Below are positions 34,741 through 44,039 of a stretch of 64,000 bases of DNA, one piece after another. Source of the DNA: Armatimonadota bacterium (GTDB lineage Bacteria; Armatimonadota; Fimbriimonadia; Fimbriimonadales; GBS-DC); assembly GCA_013359125.1 (NCBI GenBank), contig JABWCR010000019.1, forward strand, positions 1 to 64,000. Direction: 5' to 3'. Numbering within the stretch: position 1 is the stretch's first letter; each line of letters begins with the position of its first letter. Position numbers and translations under genes: made by a program. The notes beneath the pieces are model-generated. The model made no database searches. It was not told where the DNA came from and saw only the letters and a list, made by a program, of their open reading frames with translations.

Positions 34741-35237
34741 CAGCCTGTACCGAAGAAAGCCAGAACTTCGGCCAAGTCGGCGTCGTCTACAATCCGATCG
34801 CCGTTCAAATCTTCCGGCCGATTGCCCGTCAGCCCAAAGGCCTCTAACACCATCGAGAGGTCGGTATCGTCCGCGCATCCGTCGCCGTTCACATCGCCGG
34901 GCGAATGGACTACTACCGTGCCGAACATGTTGAAGAACTCGTGAAACACACAAAGGTACTCGTACGTACCAGCTGCTGTAAAAGTGTATTCGAACGGGGG
35001 GGCCCCCTCAAAGATGATCGCATCCCATAGCCCGGTACGAGAGGTCGTCGTGTGAAAACCTTGCCCTGGCACCCAACGGACTGTATCGCCGACCTTGATC
35101 TTGGAGAGAGAGTTGCCGGACACCGCATCCACAAAGTCAAAGTTGCCCTGCGGATCGACCACGACGGTGCGGGTATCGGCACAGCTGAGACAAACAACTA
35201 GCCAAGCAGACGACAAGAAGGTCAAAAGCTTGCACAT
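34737..35237 (-). CDS. Cupredoxin-dockerin fusion protein 1, 166 aa
   Basis: A signal peptide is followed by a plastocyanin-like domain. Type-1 copper ligands are all visible: His62, Cys96, His99 and Met104 (C-x-x-H-x4-M). Two dockerin-like repeats follow (GDVNGDGCADDTDLSMVL and EDLNGDRIVDDADLAEVL) and the chain ends FGTGC. Likely a surface-attached, copper-binding electron carrier. AGGAGG nine bases upstream and a TAGAAT box just before it support its own promoter. Confidence 0.85.
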   Translation of the reverse strand: MCKLLTFLSSAWLVVCLSCADTRTVVVDPQGNFDFVDAVSGNSLSKIKVGDTVRWVPGQGFHTTTSRTGLWDAIIFEGAPPFEYTFTAAGTYEYLCVFHEFFNMFGTVVVHSPGDVNGDGCADDTDLSMVLEAFGLTGNRPEDLNGDRIVDDADLAEVLAFFGTGC

Positions 35238-35280
35238 GGGCGAGCCTCCTTTCGTATTCTACTTGGCTAACAGAAACTAA

Positions 35281-35781
35281 TTAGCAACCAGTTCCAAAAT
35301 AGGTTAAAACTTCGGCAAGGTCGGCATCGTCGACGATACCGTCGCCGTTCAAGTCCTCATCCCGATTCCCGTCTAGGCCGAAGGCTTCGAGCACTAACGA
35401 GAGGTCGGTGTCGTCCGCGCAACCGTCTCCGTTCACATCGCCCGGCGCATGGACAATGACGGTGCCCACCATATCGAGGAAGATGTGAGGCGTGCAGACG
35501 TACTCGTAGACGCCTGGCGTGTTGAAGGTGTAGATGAACTCCGGGTTGTCGAACCATATTTCGGCGTCCCAATAGCCGTCGACCGAAGTGGTCGTGTGAT
35601 AGCCGGTCTCCCAGACCCACTTCACGGAATCGCCGGTCTTGATCTTGGTGGTTCGATTGTGCGACACCACGTCCATAAAGGAGTAATCCGAATCGGGCCC
35701 GACGATGACTTCGCGCTCGTCCGCAAATGTCGCCGTGCCGATCAGCGTTGCGACTAACAGACTCAATATCAGTTTGCTCAT
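35281..35781 (-). CDS. Cupredoxin-dockerin fusion protein 2, 166 aa
   Basis: Same length and layout as its neighbour: signal peptide, cupredoxin with His62, Cys96, His99 and Met104, and two repeats (GDVNGDGCADDTDLSLVL, EDLNGDGIVDDADLAEVL) ending FGTGC. The start at 35781 (MSKLILSLLV) has GGAGAAGG upstream. An open frame continuing to 36024 is not used because it would cover the next gene. The close similarity of the three genes indicates tandem duplication. Confidence 0.85.
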   Translation of the reverse strand: MSKLILSLLVATLIGTATFADEREVIVGPDSDYSFMDVVSHNRTTKIKTGDSVKWVWETGYHTTTSVDGYWDAEIWFDNPEFIYTFNTPGVYEYVCTPHIFLDMVGTVIVHAPGDVNGDGCADDTDLSLVLEAFGLDGNRDEDLNGDGIVDDADLAEVLTYFGTGC

Positions 35782-35804
35782 TGTCCTTCTCCTGTGCGTT
35801 GTTC

Positions 35805-36311
35805 TCAACATCCGACGCCAAACTCGGTCAGGACGATCGCAAGATCGACATCGTCCACAATGCCGTCCCGATTCAAATCCTCTCCGCACCCGGCGCACGA
35901 CTCTCCAAATCTCTGCAAGATTAGTGCCAAATCGACATCGTCGACGCAACCGTTGCCGTCCACGTCCCCGCGAGGCAGCACGATCACCGTGCCCACCATG
36001 CCAAAAGAGAAGTGCGGCTGGCATCGATACGAGTATTGACCCGGCACGTTAAACTGGAAATTGAATGGGGGGCTAGTGCTATTGAATGAAGTGTTAAACA
36101 ACCCCGTATCCGATGTGATCGTATGCGACCCGCTGATCCATACCCACCTGACGGTATCTCCTGCCTTGATTCGGCTGATCCCAGTGTTCGTCACCGAGTC
36201 CACAAATCTAAACGAGAAGTTTGGTCCCACGTTCACCCTTCTCACGTCCTGAGCCATGCATAGCCCGGCCACTGCTAAGACCGCACAAACAGCCGCCATG
36301 AGTCGCAACAT
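35805..36311 (-). CDS. Cupredoxin-dockerin fusion protein 3, 168 aa
   Basis: The most diverged of the three. The signal peptide starts MLRLMAAVCA. Copper ligands are His63, Cys97, His100 and Met105. The two repeats are GDVDGNGCVDDVDLALIL and EDLNRDGIVDDVDLAIVL, ending FGVGC. An extra pair of cysteines (ESCAGCGE) lies between the repeats. It is the first gene of the cluster, with a TAGAAT box at 36345-36340 on this strand. Confidence 0.85.
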   Translation of the reverse strand: MLRLMAAVCAVLAVAGLCMAQDVRRVNVGPNFSFRFVDSVTNTGISRIKAGDTVRWVWISGSHTITSDTGLFNTSFNSTSPPFNFQFNVPGQYSYRCQPHFSFGMVGTVIVLPRGDVDGNGCVDDVDLALILQRFGESCAGCGEDLNRDGIVDDVDLAIVLTEFGVGC

Positions 36312-36380
36312 ATCCCCTCGCCAGCCTCCTTTCCGACATATTCTACCCCGATTTTGGACGATTGCGCGTCGGCAGAACGG

Positions 36381-36386
36381 TATAAT
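36381..36386 (+). promoter_or_regulatory. -10 box TATAAT for cysS
   Basis: TATAAT ends 22 bases before the ATG at 36409, leaving a leader of about 15 bases. It is divergent from the TAGAAT box of the cupredoxin cluster at 36345-36340. Confidence 0.5.
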
Positions 36387-36408
36387 TTGAGTTCGAACTC
36401 GAAATACC

Positions 36409-37833
36409 ATGGGCGACCTGCGCATCTACGACACGCTGACCAGAAGGACGGAGACCTTTGTTCCCCGCGAACCGGGCAAGGTCTCGATGTACGCTTGCGG
36501 CTTGACGCCCCAGGCGCCGCCCCATGTCGGCCACATGCGTGGCGTCGTGTTTATGGACGTCGTTCAGCGCTGGCTCGAGCAATTAGGCTACGAAGTGCTT
36601 TTTGTCCAAAACTTCACAGACATCGACGACAAAATCATTCGCCGAGCTCAAGAAGAAGGTCTCACGACCGAAGAGATAGCGGCAAAGTACAGCAAGATGT
36701 ACCGAGACGATGCGATGGAACTGGGCATCCAGCCGCCCAAATTCGTCACCGTAACCGAGCACATGGCCGACATCGTCGCCATGATCGAGCGGCTGGTCGA
36801 ACTGGGCGCCGCGTATCAGGCGGACGGCGACGTCTACTTCGCGGTCGAGAAGTTTGAAGATTACGGCAAACTCTCCGGTCGGACGATCGAAGAGATGATC
36901 TCGGGCGCCCGGATCGAGGTAGACGAACGGAAACGCCATCCGGGCGACTTTGCCCTTTGGAAGGCGGCCAAACCGGGAGAACCCGCCTGGGACAGCCCTT
37001 GGGGGCGCGGTCGCCCAGGTTGGCACATCGAATGCTCCGCCCTCAGCCTCAAGTACCTGGGAGCGACGTTCGACATCCATGCGGGCGGCACGGACTTGAT
37101 CTTTCCGCACCACGAAAACGAAATCGCCCAATCCGAGGCTTACTTAGAGGGCAAGCCGTTTGCCAAGTACTGGATGCATTGGGGCGCCGTTCGATTGGAC
37201 AAGGAAAAAATGTCCAAGTCGACCGGACACGTCGTCTCCATCCGCGAAGCGCTAGAGCGATACGGCCCCGTGGTGCTGAGGCTCTACCTGATGTCGACCG
37301 CCTACCGCAAGCCGATGGAGTTCTCTTTCGAAAAACTGGACGAAACAAAAGCGGCATACGAGCGGATCCGAGCTGCGGTCTCGAGAGCGGAATCGTGGTT
37401 GACGTCTCACGGCGAGTTAGAATCATCGGACGACGATTCGGCCAGAGCCTATCGCGAACGCTTTACAGCCGCGATGAACGACGACTTTAACACGGCAGGC
37501 GCCCTAGGAGTCGTATTCGAACTAATCGGAGAGATCAATAGCGGCTTGGCGGCGATCGGATCGACGGGCGATGCCGAAGGCGCCAAGAAGTGGGCGGCGC
37601 TTTTAGAGGCCCTGCGTTGGATGCTAAAGGACGCGCTGGGGATTCCGCTCGTAAGCGAGACTATAGCCGACGACGGACTGATCGGCCCGTTGATGGAGAA
37701 GGTCATCCAGTGGCGGCAAGATCTGAGATACCGCAAGCAGTTCGAAATCGCCGACCAAATCCGAGACGACCTGAAGGAGATCGGACTGCTGTTGGAAGAC
37801 GGCGCGCAGGGCACGAGCTGGCGACGCGCATAA
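36409..37833 (+). CDS. cysS: Cysteine--tRNA ligase
   Basis: A 474-residue class I aminoacyl-tRNA synthetase. The zinc site that selects cysteine is Cys30, Cys209, His234 and Glu238, the same spacing as the E. coli enzyme. HVGH at 39-42 is the HIGH motif and KMSKS is at 267-271. The C-terminal domain ends [18 protein letters not shown]. MshC, which shares the N-terminal fold, is shorter and lacks this domain. Confidence 0.95.
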   Translation: MGDLRIYDTLTRRTETFVPREPGKVSMYACGLTPQAPPHVGHMRGVVFMDVVQRWLEQLGYEVLFVQNFTDIDDKIIRRAQEEGLTTEEIAAKYSKMYRDDAMELGIQPPKFVTVTEHMADIVAMIERLVELGAAYQADGDVYFAVEKFEDYGKLSGRTIEEMISGARIEVDERKRHPGDFALWKAAKPGEPAWDSPWGRGRPGWHIECSALSLKYLGATFDIHAGGTDLIFPHHENEIAQSEAYLEGKPFAKYWMHWGAVRLDKEKMSKSTGHVVSIREALERYGPVVLRLYLMSTAYRKPMEFSFEKLDETKAAYERIRAAVSRAESWLTSHGELESSDDDSARAYRERFTAAMNDDFNTAGALGVVFELIGEINSGLAAIGSTGDAEGAKKWAALLEALRWMLKDALGIPLVSETIADDGLIGPLMEKVIQWRQDLRYRKQFEIADQIRDDLKEIGLLLEDGAQGTSWRRA

Positions 37834-37890
37834 GTTGGAACAATTGTCGGGTTTGACCGATACTTATTGTAAAGGAAGCTTGATCCCAGG

Positions 37891-39255
37891 ATGGATGAAG
37901 AGAAACGCATGAAGCGCTGGATCGTTGCCGTACTCCTGACCGTTGTCGCCCTCTCGCTTGTAGCGGGCGGGTCTATCTACTATGCCGCTCAATCTTCGAC
38001 CCCGCTCTCGGCAACGGTTAAGGTAGGCGGGATGGTCGCCAAGCGGCTGACCGAGGAAGACCTGAAAACCGAGCTAACCGCCGCTTGGAAGAAAATCGGC
38101 CGCACGCCGACCGTCGTTGCCCAAAAACCAGAAATTTCCAAACCGTTGTGGGCGTGGGGCGTGCGACTGGATGTGGAAGCCACGGCCAAGCAAGCCATAG
38201 AAGCATGGAAGCAGACCGGACCTGTCGAGAAATTGATCGGTCGCCCGCAAATTGAAGTCGATGCGGTTTGGAGCATCGATTCATCCCGATTCGATCGAGC
38301 GTTGGAGCCGTTGAAAGAGCACGACAGCCAGCCCAAGAATGCGCGAGCAGTTTGGCGCGAGGGCAAAGTGGTCGTCTTGCCGGACGAAATCGGCGCCGTT
38401 CTAGACGTTTCGATGGCGCAAGAGAGTCTTTTTGACGAACTTTCGAGGGTGTCCTTGGATGCTCAACCAGATCGAATCGCCTTTGATGCGTTGACAGTGC
38501 TTGCCCAAGCGCCCATCAAGGCCGATCAACTTTCCCACATATCGGGCGTTCTGGGCAGCTTTACAACAAATTTCCCAAAGAGCCAAACGAATCGTAACAA
38601 CAATATCGCGCTGGCTTCGTCGCCTCTGGACGGCCTCATTCTCATGCCGGGCGACAAACTCAGCTACAACGAAACGGTGGGCAAGCGATTGCGCAGCCGT
38701 GGCTATCGCCTAGCGCCGGTCATCATTCGCGGCAAAAAAGAGCAGGGCATTGGCGGCGGCGTCTGCCAAGTGTCGTCCACGCTTTTCAACGCGGCGATGT
38801 TGGCCGATCTAAAGATCGTCAAGCGTTCGAACCACTCGATGGCGATCGGCTATGTGCCAATGGGTCGCGATGCGACAGTAACCGATTCGGGACACGACCT
38901 GGTGATCGAAAACAGCTTGGACCATGCGATCGCACTAAACGTCAGCGTCGGCGCTTCCAGCCTGACCGTTCGCTTCTTGGGCACGCCCGAACCGGATAAG
39001 AAAGTCGTCGTTACAACCCGGTATCTCAGCGCATCCCCCGCGCCGACCAAGCAGACGACTTTGGCGACCTTGGAGACCGGCAAGACGAAAGTGCTCGAAA
39101 AGGGAGCCTCGGGCAGACGAGTGGCCACCTATCGAACGGTGTACAAGAACGGCGCAAAAGTGAAGCATGAGCAAATCTGTTTAAGCGTCTATCCTGCGTC
39201 GCCCAGGGTCGTTGCCGTCGGCTCGAAGCCTGCGCCCGAGCCTCAGTTGCCCTGA
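37891..39255 (+). CDS. VanW-family protein with C-terminal G5 domain
   Basis: A 454-residue exported or membrane-anchored protein. It has a signal-anchor helix (residues 8-28), a peptidoglycan-binding-4-like N-terminal part, and the VanW domain with NRNNNIALASSPLDGLILMPGD and QGIGGGVCQVSSTLFNAA. A C-terminal G5 domain is seen as TLETGKTKVLEKGASGRR. Probably a cell-wall-associated protein. VanW has no proven enzymatic role. ATG 37909 (MKRWIVAVLL) is a possible alternative start. It overlaps the convergent GT4 gene by 13 bases. Confidence 0.85.
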   Translation: MDEEKRMKRWIVAVLLTVVALSLVAGGSIYYAAQSSTPLSATVKVGGMVAKRLTEEDLKTELTAAWKKIGRTPTVVAQKPEISKPLWAWGVRLDVEATAKQAIEAWKQTGPVEKLIGRPQIEVDAVWSIDSSRFDRALEPLKEHDSQPKNARAVWREGKVVVLPDEIGAVLDVSMAQESLFDELSRVSLDAQPDRIAFDALTVLAQAPIKADQLSHISGVLGSFTTNFPKSQTNRNNNIALASSPLDGLILMPGDKLSYNETVGKRLRSRGYRLAPVIIRGKKEQGIGGGVCQVSSTLFNAAMLADLKIVKRSNHSMAIGYVPMGRDATVTDSGHDLVIENSLDHAIALNVSVGASSLTVRFLGTPEPDKKVVVTTRYLSASPAPTKQTTLATLETGKTKVLEKGASGRRVATYRTVYKNGAKVKHEQICLSVYPASPRVVAVGSKPAPEPQLP

Positions 39256-40463
39256 CCCCAGCCGCTGGCCAGATATTCCGACCAGACCCGATCGTAGACC
39301 GAGCCTGTAGCGCTCGCAATACGCTCCCAATTGAAAATCTCTGTGGCGTCTTTATAAGCCGCTTCCACTCGCCTCTGCGCGCTCTCTGGGTCTTGAAGGC
39401 AGCGCAAAATCCCCCACGCGATGCTCTCCGAGTTGCCCGCGTACGTTTGGATTCCATTGATCTCGTGTCGGACGATCTCCCGAAAGCCGCCGATATCGGA
39501 GACCACGACAGGCGCTTTAGCGGCCATCGCCTCTAGCGCCACAATGCCAAAGGGCTCGTAAAGACTGGGATAGACCGCGCAATCGATCGACCGATAAAGC
39601 TTGAGCAAATCGCTATCAGGGATAAAGCCGGTAAAGGTAACGTCGCGCCCCATGCGAATGAAGCGAGAGAAACCGACGAGATGATCTCGATAACCGCCGC
39701 CCGCAATGACCAATCGGGCGTTCTTTTGAAGCGCCCTCACCGTCATCATCGCATCGATTAAGAGATGAGCGCCCTTCTCCGGCACCATCCGACCGACAAA
39801 AAAGACTATCTTCTCGTCTGGCGCGGCAAAGCGGGCGCGGAACGCTCGTCTCTCTTCGTCAGAAAACCCAAACTCGAACTTCTCTGCGTTGACGCCGTTC
39901 GGAATAACATCCATCTTGTCGGCAGGGGCGCCCAAAGTCGCCGCGACCTGCTCCTTCATAAACTCCGTACAAACGATGACGCGCCACGAATCGTAAACCA
40001 ACTTCCGCTCGACCTCGTGGATGTATTGCGAAGTCTCGCCGTAGATGCCGCCGTGCCTTCCGTGCTCTGTGGCGTGAACCGTGGAGATTAGCGGCAGTTT
40101 GTGCTTCTCCTTGAGCGCCACGGCGCAGGCATGCGTCAGCCAGTCGTGCGCGTGAAGCACAACCGGAGTCGCCGCATCGATGCCAGCTAGGATCTCGTCC
40201 GCCGCCTTCTCCATGGCGCTATTGAGCCTCTTGACCCAAGCGACAAAATCGCTGTCGTCGCCTCCGGGGTCGACTCGGGTTACCTCGACGCCGTTGACGC
40301 TCTCCTGTTCGGGTGCCCCCGGATGCGAGGCCGTAACCACAATGACGCGCCAGCCCTGTTCGACCAAAGCTTCGGAGAGTTCTTGCGCCACTCGCGAGAT
40401 GCCGCCAACAATCTTAGGCGGATACTCCCAAGTCAGCATCAAAACTTGGCCGCGAGCGGGCAT
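39243..40463 (-). CDS. GT4 glycosyltransferase (GlgM/starch-synthase-like)
   Basis: A 406-residue GT-B enzyme. It has an N-terminal WEYPPKIVGGISRVAQEL glycine loop, HAHDWLTH in the middle, and the C-terminal nucleotide-sugar site FVGRMVPEKG plus YPSLYEPFGIVALEAMA (EX7E motif). The order and words resemble the actinobacterial alpha-maltose-1-phosphate synthase/glycogen synthase group, but a role in other polysaccharides is equally possible. It follows ndk by five bases. Confidence 0.82.
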   Translation of the reverse strand: MPARGQVLMLTWEYPPKIVGGISRVAQELSEALVEQGWRVIVVTASHPGAPEQESVNGVEVTRVDPGGDDSDFVAWVKRLNSAMEKAADEILAGIDAATPVVLHAHDWLTHACAVALKEKHKLPLISTVHATEHGRHGGIYGETSQYIHEVERKLVYDSWRVIVCTEFMKEQVAATLGAPADKMDVIPNGVNAEKFEFGFSDEERRAFRARFAAPDEKIVFFVGRMVPEKGAHLLIDAMMTVRALQKNARLVIAGGGYRDHLVGFSRFIRMGRDVTFTGFIPDSDLLKLYRSIDCAVYPSLYEPFGIVALEAMAAKAPVVVSDIGGFREIVRHEINGIQTYAGNSESIAWGILRCLQDPESAQRRVEAAYKDATEIFNWERIASATGSVYDRVWSEYLASGWGQGN

Positions 40464-40468
40464 CTCGA

Positions 40469-40888
40469 TCAGGCCAAAAGCTCTTCAGGCTTAAACCACA
40501 AGGGAATCTCGTAGGCCGCCGCTTCCGGATCGGACGAGCCATGAATGATGTTGCGCTCGATGTCAAGGCCAAAGTCGCCGCGAATCGTCCCTGGAGCCGA
40601 TTTGGACGGATCGGTCGCGCCCATCATCGAGCGAGTCACTTCAATGGCGTTCGGACATTCCAAAACCATAGCCACCACAGGGCCGGATGTGATGAACTCG
40701 ACCACCGCCTCGAAGAACGGCCGCTCGCGATGAACGCTGTAGTGCCCTTCGGCCAACGGACGGCTGGGGTGAATCTGCTTTAGACCGACTATTCGAATTC
40801 CGCGGCGCTCAAACCGGGAAATGATTTCTCCGACCAAGCCCTTCTGCACTCCATCGGGCTTGACGAAAATAAGAGTTCGTTCGCTCAT
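40469..40888 (-). CDS. ndk: Nucleoside diphosphate kinase
   Basis: A 139-residue enzyme that equalises nucleoside triphosphate pools by phosphate transfer from ATP. The catalytic His is in RNIIHGSS, and the N-terminal [15 protein letters not shown] and GPVVAMVLE are family hallmarks. The start is set by AGGAGG five bases upstream. A TATACT box at 40928-40923 on this strand gives its promoter. Confidence 0.95.
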   Translation of the reverse strand: MSERTLIFVKPDGVQKGLVGEIISRFERRGIRIVGLKQIHPSRPLAEGHYSVHRERPFFEAVVEFITSGPVVAMVLECPNAIEVTRSMMGATDPSKSAPGTIRGDFGLDIERNIIHGSSDPEAAAYEIPLWFKPEELLA

Positions 40889-40940
40889 GCGCTCCTCCTG
40901 AGGCTGAGGTTGCTTTAGGCCAAGTATACCAGCCGCCAAG

Positions 40941-40946
40941 TATAAT
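40941..40946 (+). promoter_or_regulatory. -10 box TATAAT for a leaderless start
   Basis: TATAAT ends eight bases before the ATG at 40955. It is divergent from and only 12 bases away from the ndk -10 box. Confidence 0.55.
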
Positions 40947-40954
40947 CAGCAGGC

Positions 40955-42865
40955 ATGAGCGGCCTGCGATGGAAGATGCGTCGTTTGTTGGCGATGAGCC
41001 CCTCCGAGATCGCGGTGCGAGCGGCCCGGGCTGCCCGCGACCGACTATCGCCGCTGCCCAAGGAAAGCCCGCACGAAACCGCCGAAAGACTCCTCCGGCG
41101 CCCTGCGATCGAGATCGTTCGAGAACAAGCGCAACGACTGCCGAACGACTTCTCAGCGCTCTCTTCCGAATCCTTGGCAAGGCTCGTTCAAGAAGCCGAT
41201 GCCCTGTTGGAAGGCCGATGGCGCTTCTTTGGGTACGACGTCCAGTTCGACAACCCGCCCAACTGGCGCAAAAACTACGCGTCGGGACAAGAGTGGCCCG
41301 ACCAGTCTGCCAAGACTCTGGATTATCGCCGAATCGACTTGGCAGGCGGCGTAAAGTATGTCTGGGAGCCTTCTCGAGGCGGGCCATTGGTGCGTTTGGC
41401 GCAAGCCTATGCGGTTACAGGCGATGAAAAGTACGCTCAAACTTGTGCTACATGGTTCGAAAACTGGATTCAAACAAACCCTCGCGGCCATGGCATTCAT
41501 TGGACTTCTGCGCTCGAACACGGCATTAGGGCGTTTGCCTGGCTCTACGCTTGGGCCTGGATTTCGCGCAGCAACGTCGCAATAGACCACGAATCGATCG
41601 CGGGCGCGCTGCTTCAACATGGAGAGTTCATCGATCGGCATCTTTCGGTCGGTTCGTCGGCCAACAACCACGTACTAGGCGAGGCCGCGGCGCTGGCATT
41701 CCTGGCCGAGCGATTGCCCAGCCAAATGTCCGAGGCTTGGCGCGCAAGGGGCATGAGCATCTTGCAGAGCGAGATCGCCCGGCAATTCTACGAGGATGGC
41801 GTTAACGCCGAGCAAGCCTTCGGCTACCTGCCGTTCGTCTGGGAGTTCTGCCTGCACGCCCGCGCATGGGAAGGCGATCAAACGGTTCGCGATAGGCTGG
41901 TCAAAAACCTGGCGTTTGCCCGCAATGTGATGGACGAATCGGGCTATGTGCCACAACTGGGAGATGAGGACGACGGGTCGATCGTGCCCTGTTGGCCGAT
42001 TGGCTCGAACCGGCACATTGTGGTCGGGAGGGCGTTGGCGCAAGCGCTTGGCGAGGAGCCGCCGCCCGCGCTCGATCCGACGCACGATGAACTGTGCGTC
42101 ATGTTGACGGGCCAAGCGCCCAGCGGCGGATCATTGCTCAAGGAGCGAGCAGTTTATCGTCAAGGAGGGCTCGTTTCGCTCCGCGGCGGCGATGGCCTTC
42201 TCTACGCCTTGTTTGACTGCGGGCCGCTTGGGCTGGGTTCCATCGCGGCCCATGGGCACGCCGACGCGCTTTCGATCGCGATGTCTATCGGCGGCAAGCC
42301 GTGCCTGATCGATTCGGGCACGTACGCTTATCACGAGGACCCCGACTGGCGCAACCATTTTCGCAGCACAGCCGCGCACAACACCGTGCAGGTCAACGAT
42401 ACCGACCAGTCTCAGAATCTCGGCGCTTTCTTGTGGGGCAAGCGCGCCGAAACCAGCCTAGTCGACTGCAACGACGACACAACAGATGTGGTCGCCGTGC
42501 ACGACGGCTATTCGCCCATCATGCACCAGCGAGGCGTTCGATGGGAACCGAATTCGCTAACGGTCGAGGACGCGATCATGTCCAAACAGGGCGCTCAGGC
42601 GGCGAAACTTATGTGGAGATGGCATTTTCATCCCGACTGGCAGGTTTCGGCGATTGACGAACAGTCGGTCAGGGCGACTAGCGAGAATTGCGCGCTGACC
42701 GTCCGAGTAGACGGCGACCGATTGCCTGCGATCGCAATAGAAGAAGGTTGGTACTCGCCGCAATTTGGTCAAAAAGTTCGCTGTTCGGTAGCAGTCTTGA
42801 CCATTCCGGTCGCGAGCCTGCCCGTAAAGGCGATTTGGAGATTCGATGCCTCTTTGGTCCTCTGA
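40955..42865 (+). CDS. Heparinase II/III-like polysaccharide lyase
   Basis: A 636-residue protein. It has an alpha/alpha-toroid N-terminal half with NHVLGEAAALAFL (the conserved Asn-His of alginate/heparin lyases) and a heparinase II/III C-terminal beta-sandwich with AHGHADALSIAMSIGGKPCLIDSGTY-type sequence (key residues His-Gly-His-Ala-Asp). FRSTAAHNTVQVN follows. No signal peptide is evident, so it may act in the cytoplasm or in polymer biosynthesis editing. It overlaps the MscS gene by 20 bases. Confidence 0.85.
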   Translation: MSGLRWKMRRLLAMSPSEIAVRAARAARDRLSPLPKESPHETAERLLRRPAIEIVREQAQRLPNDFSALSSESLARLVQEADALLEGRWRFFGYDVQFDNPPNWRKNYASGQEWPDQSAKTLDYRRIDLAGGVKYVWEPSRGGPLVRLAQAYAVTGDEKYAQTCATWFENWIQTNPRGHGIHWTSALEHGIRAFAWLYAWAWISRSNVAIDHESIAGALLQHGEFIDRHLSVGSSANNHVLGEAAALAFLAERLPSQMSEAWRARGMSILQSEIARQFYEDGVNAEQAFGYLPFVWEFCLHARAWEGDQTVRDRLVKNLAFARNVMDESGYVPQLGDEDDGSIVPCWPIGSNRHIVVGRALAQALGEEPPPALDPTHDELCVMLTGQAPSGGSLLKERAVYRQGGLVSLRGGDGLLYALFDCGPLGLGSIAAHGHADALSIAMSIGGKPCLIDSGTYAYHEDPDWRNHFRSTAAHNTVQVNDTDQSQNLGAFLWGKRAETSLVDCNDDTTDVVAVHDGYSPIMHQRGVRWEPNSLTVEDAIMSKQGAQAAKLMWRWHFHPDWQVSAIDEQSVRATSENCALTVRVDGDRLPAIAIEEGWYSPQFGQKVRCSVAVLTIPVASLPVKAIWRFDASLVL

Positions 42866-43919
42866 GTTCTGGGAGGCGCGCCCGCAGCTGGCCGATTGGC
42901 TGACGAGCGGCGCGATTCTCGCGCTTTTCTTGGGCGCTGCCATTGTCGTTCGCCTCGCGTGGAAGAGTCTCATGATGCGGCTTTTGGGCCCCGACCCAGG
43001 AATGGCGGGCGACCTCTTGATCAAACCGGCGAGAGGGTTGGTCGTCTGGGCGCTCGTGCTTGCCGGAATCTACTATGCCGTGGACAGCCTCCTATTCATA
43101 CAGGACAAGCCGGGCATCTCCGAGAGCCTTGCAAAAGGATTATCGCTCGCTTGGACGGCCTTGGCCATCGTTACCGCATTCGGGGTGATCAATGCCACAG
43201 CCGAGGCATACTCGCACCGTCAAGCCGAGAACGTCGCCGAGATTGCCCACCGCGCAAGTATCTTGAGAAAGGTCGCCTACGTCGTTGTGATTCTGCTAGG
43301 CGGCCTTTATGCCCTTCGGATTCTAGGGATAGACACCGGACCGTTGTTGGCCAGCGGCGCGGTGGGAGGCATCATCGGCGGCATCTCAATGAAGGACGTG
43401 CTGTCCAACATAGCCGCCGGCTTCTTGATGAACGTCGATCGACCGATGCGAATCGGGGACTTGGTAAAACTCCAGTCGGGCGAGGAAGGGTTTATCGAAG
43501 AGATCGGCTGGCGGAACTCGAAGATCAAACTCTGGTCGAACAACGTCGTTATTATCCCCAACGGCAAACTGAGCGAAAGCATTTTGATCAATTACAACCA
43601 GCCCGCCCAAGAGACTTCGGTCAACATTCCTTGCGGGGTCTCCTACGACAGCGATCTGGAGTTCGTCGAAAAAATCACGGTCGAGGTCGGACAACAGGTG
43701 CAGAATGCCGTAGAGGGCGGCCATCCGGAATGGACGCCCTTGGTGCGATGGAAGACCTTCGGCGACTTTTCGATCACGTTCGTTGTGATTCTAAGGGTGA
43801 AAGACCCGACCGCACAATATCTGCTTCAGTCCGAGTTTGTCAAGGCGCTGCACAAACGCTACCGAGAGGTCGGCATCGAGATCCCCTATCCGATCAGGCG
43901 CGTGATTACCGAAAGTTGA
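42846..43919 (+). CDS. MscS-family mechanosensitive channel
   Basis: A 357-residue membrane protein with about four N-terminal hydrophobic helices. The pore-lining helix region is LLASGAVGGIIGGISMKDVLSN. The beta domain follows with RPMRIGDLVKL and NSKIKLWSNNVVIIPNGKLSES, the latter matching the MscS upper vestibule signature. It would release solutes on hypo-osmotic shock. It starts inside the 3' end of the lyase gene. Confidence 0.9.
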   Translation: MPLWSSEFWEARPQLADWLTSGAILALFLGAAIVVRLAWKSLMMRLLGPDPGMAGDLLIKPARGLVVWALVLAGIYYAVDSLLFIQDKPGISESLAKGLSLAWTALAIVTAFGVINATAEAYSHRQAENVAEIAHRASILRKVAYVVVILLGGLYALRILGIDTGPLLASGAVGGIIGGISMKDVLSNIAAGFLMNVDRPMRIGDLVKLQSGEEGFIEEIGWRNSKIKLWSNNVVIIPNGKLSESILINYNQPAQETSVNIPCGVSYDSDLEFVEKITVEVGQQVQNAVEGGHPEWTPLVRWKTFGDFSITFVVILRVKDPTAQYLLQSEFVKALHKRYREVGIEIPYPIRRVITES

Positions 43920-43961
43920 CCGGACAGGGCTAGGCGACGGGAAGGCGAGCGTCCCCGCGAT

Positions 43962-44007
43962 CCGAACGGGAATCTGCACAAATGTAGCACAATTTTGAGT
44001 ACGAATC
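43962..44007 (+). repeat. Dispersed intergenic repeat, copy 2
   Basis: CCGAACGGGA at 43962 and TGTAGCACAATTTT at 43983 have the same 21-base spacing as copy 1, and ACGAATC follows in both. It lies in the 120-base gap between convergent genes, which otherwise holds nothing recognisable. Confidence 0.7.
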
Positions 44008-44039
44008 TCCCCCAAACCCTCGGAGCGCGCCGAGTCTCT

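Noticed and set aside
36409-37833. Mycothiol ligase MshC instead of CysRS
   Set aside because: The full 474-residue length and C-terminal anticodon-binding part fit CysRS.
42896-43933. 345-residue second frame within the MscS gene
   Set aside because: It is very Arg-rich with no hydrophobic segments. MscS in the other frame has all its motifs.
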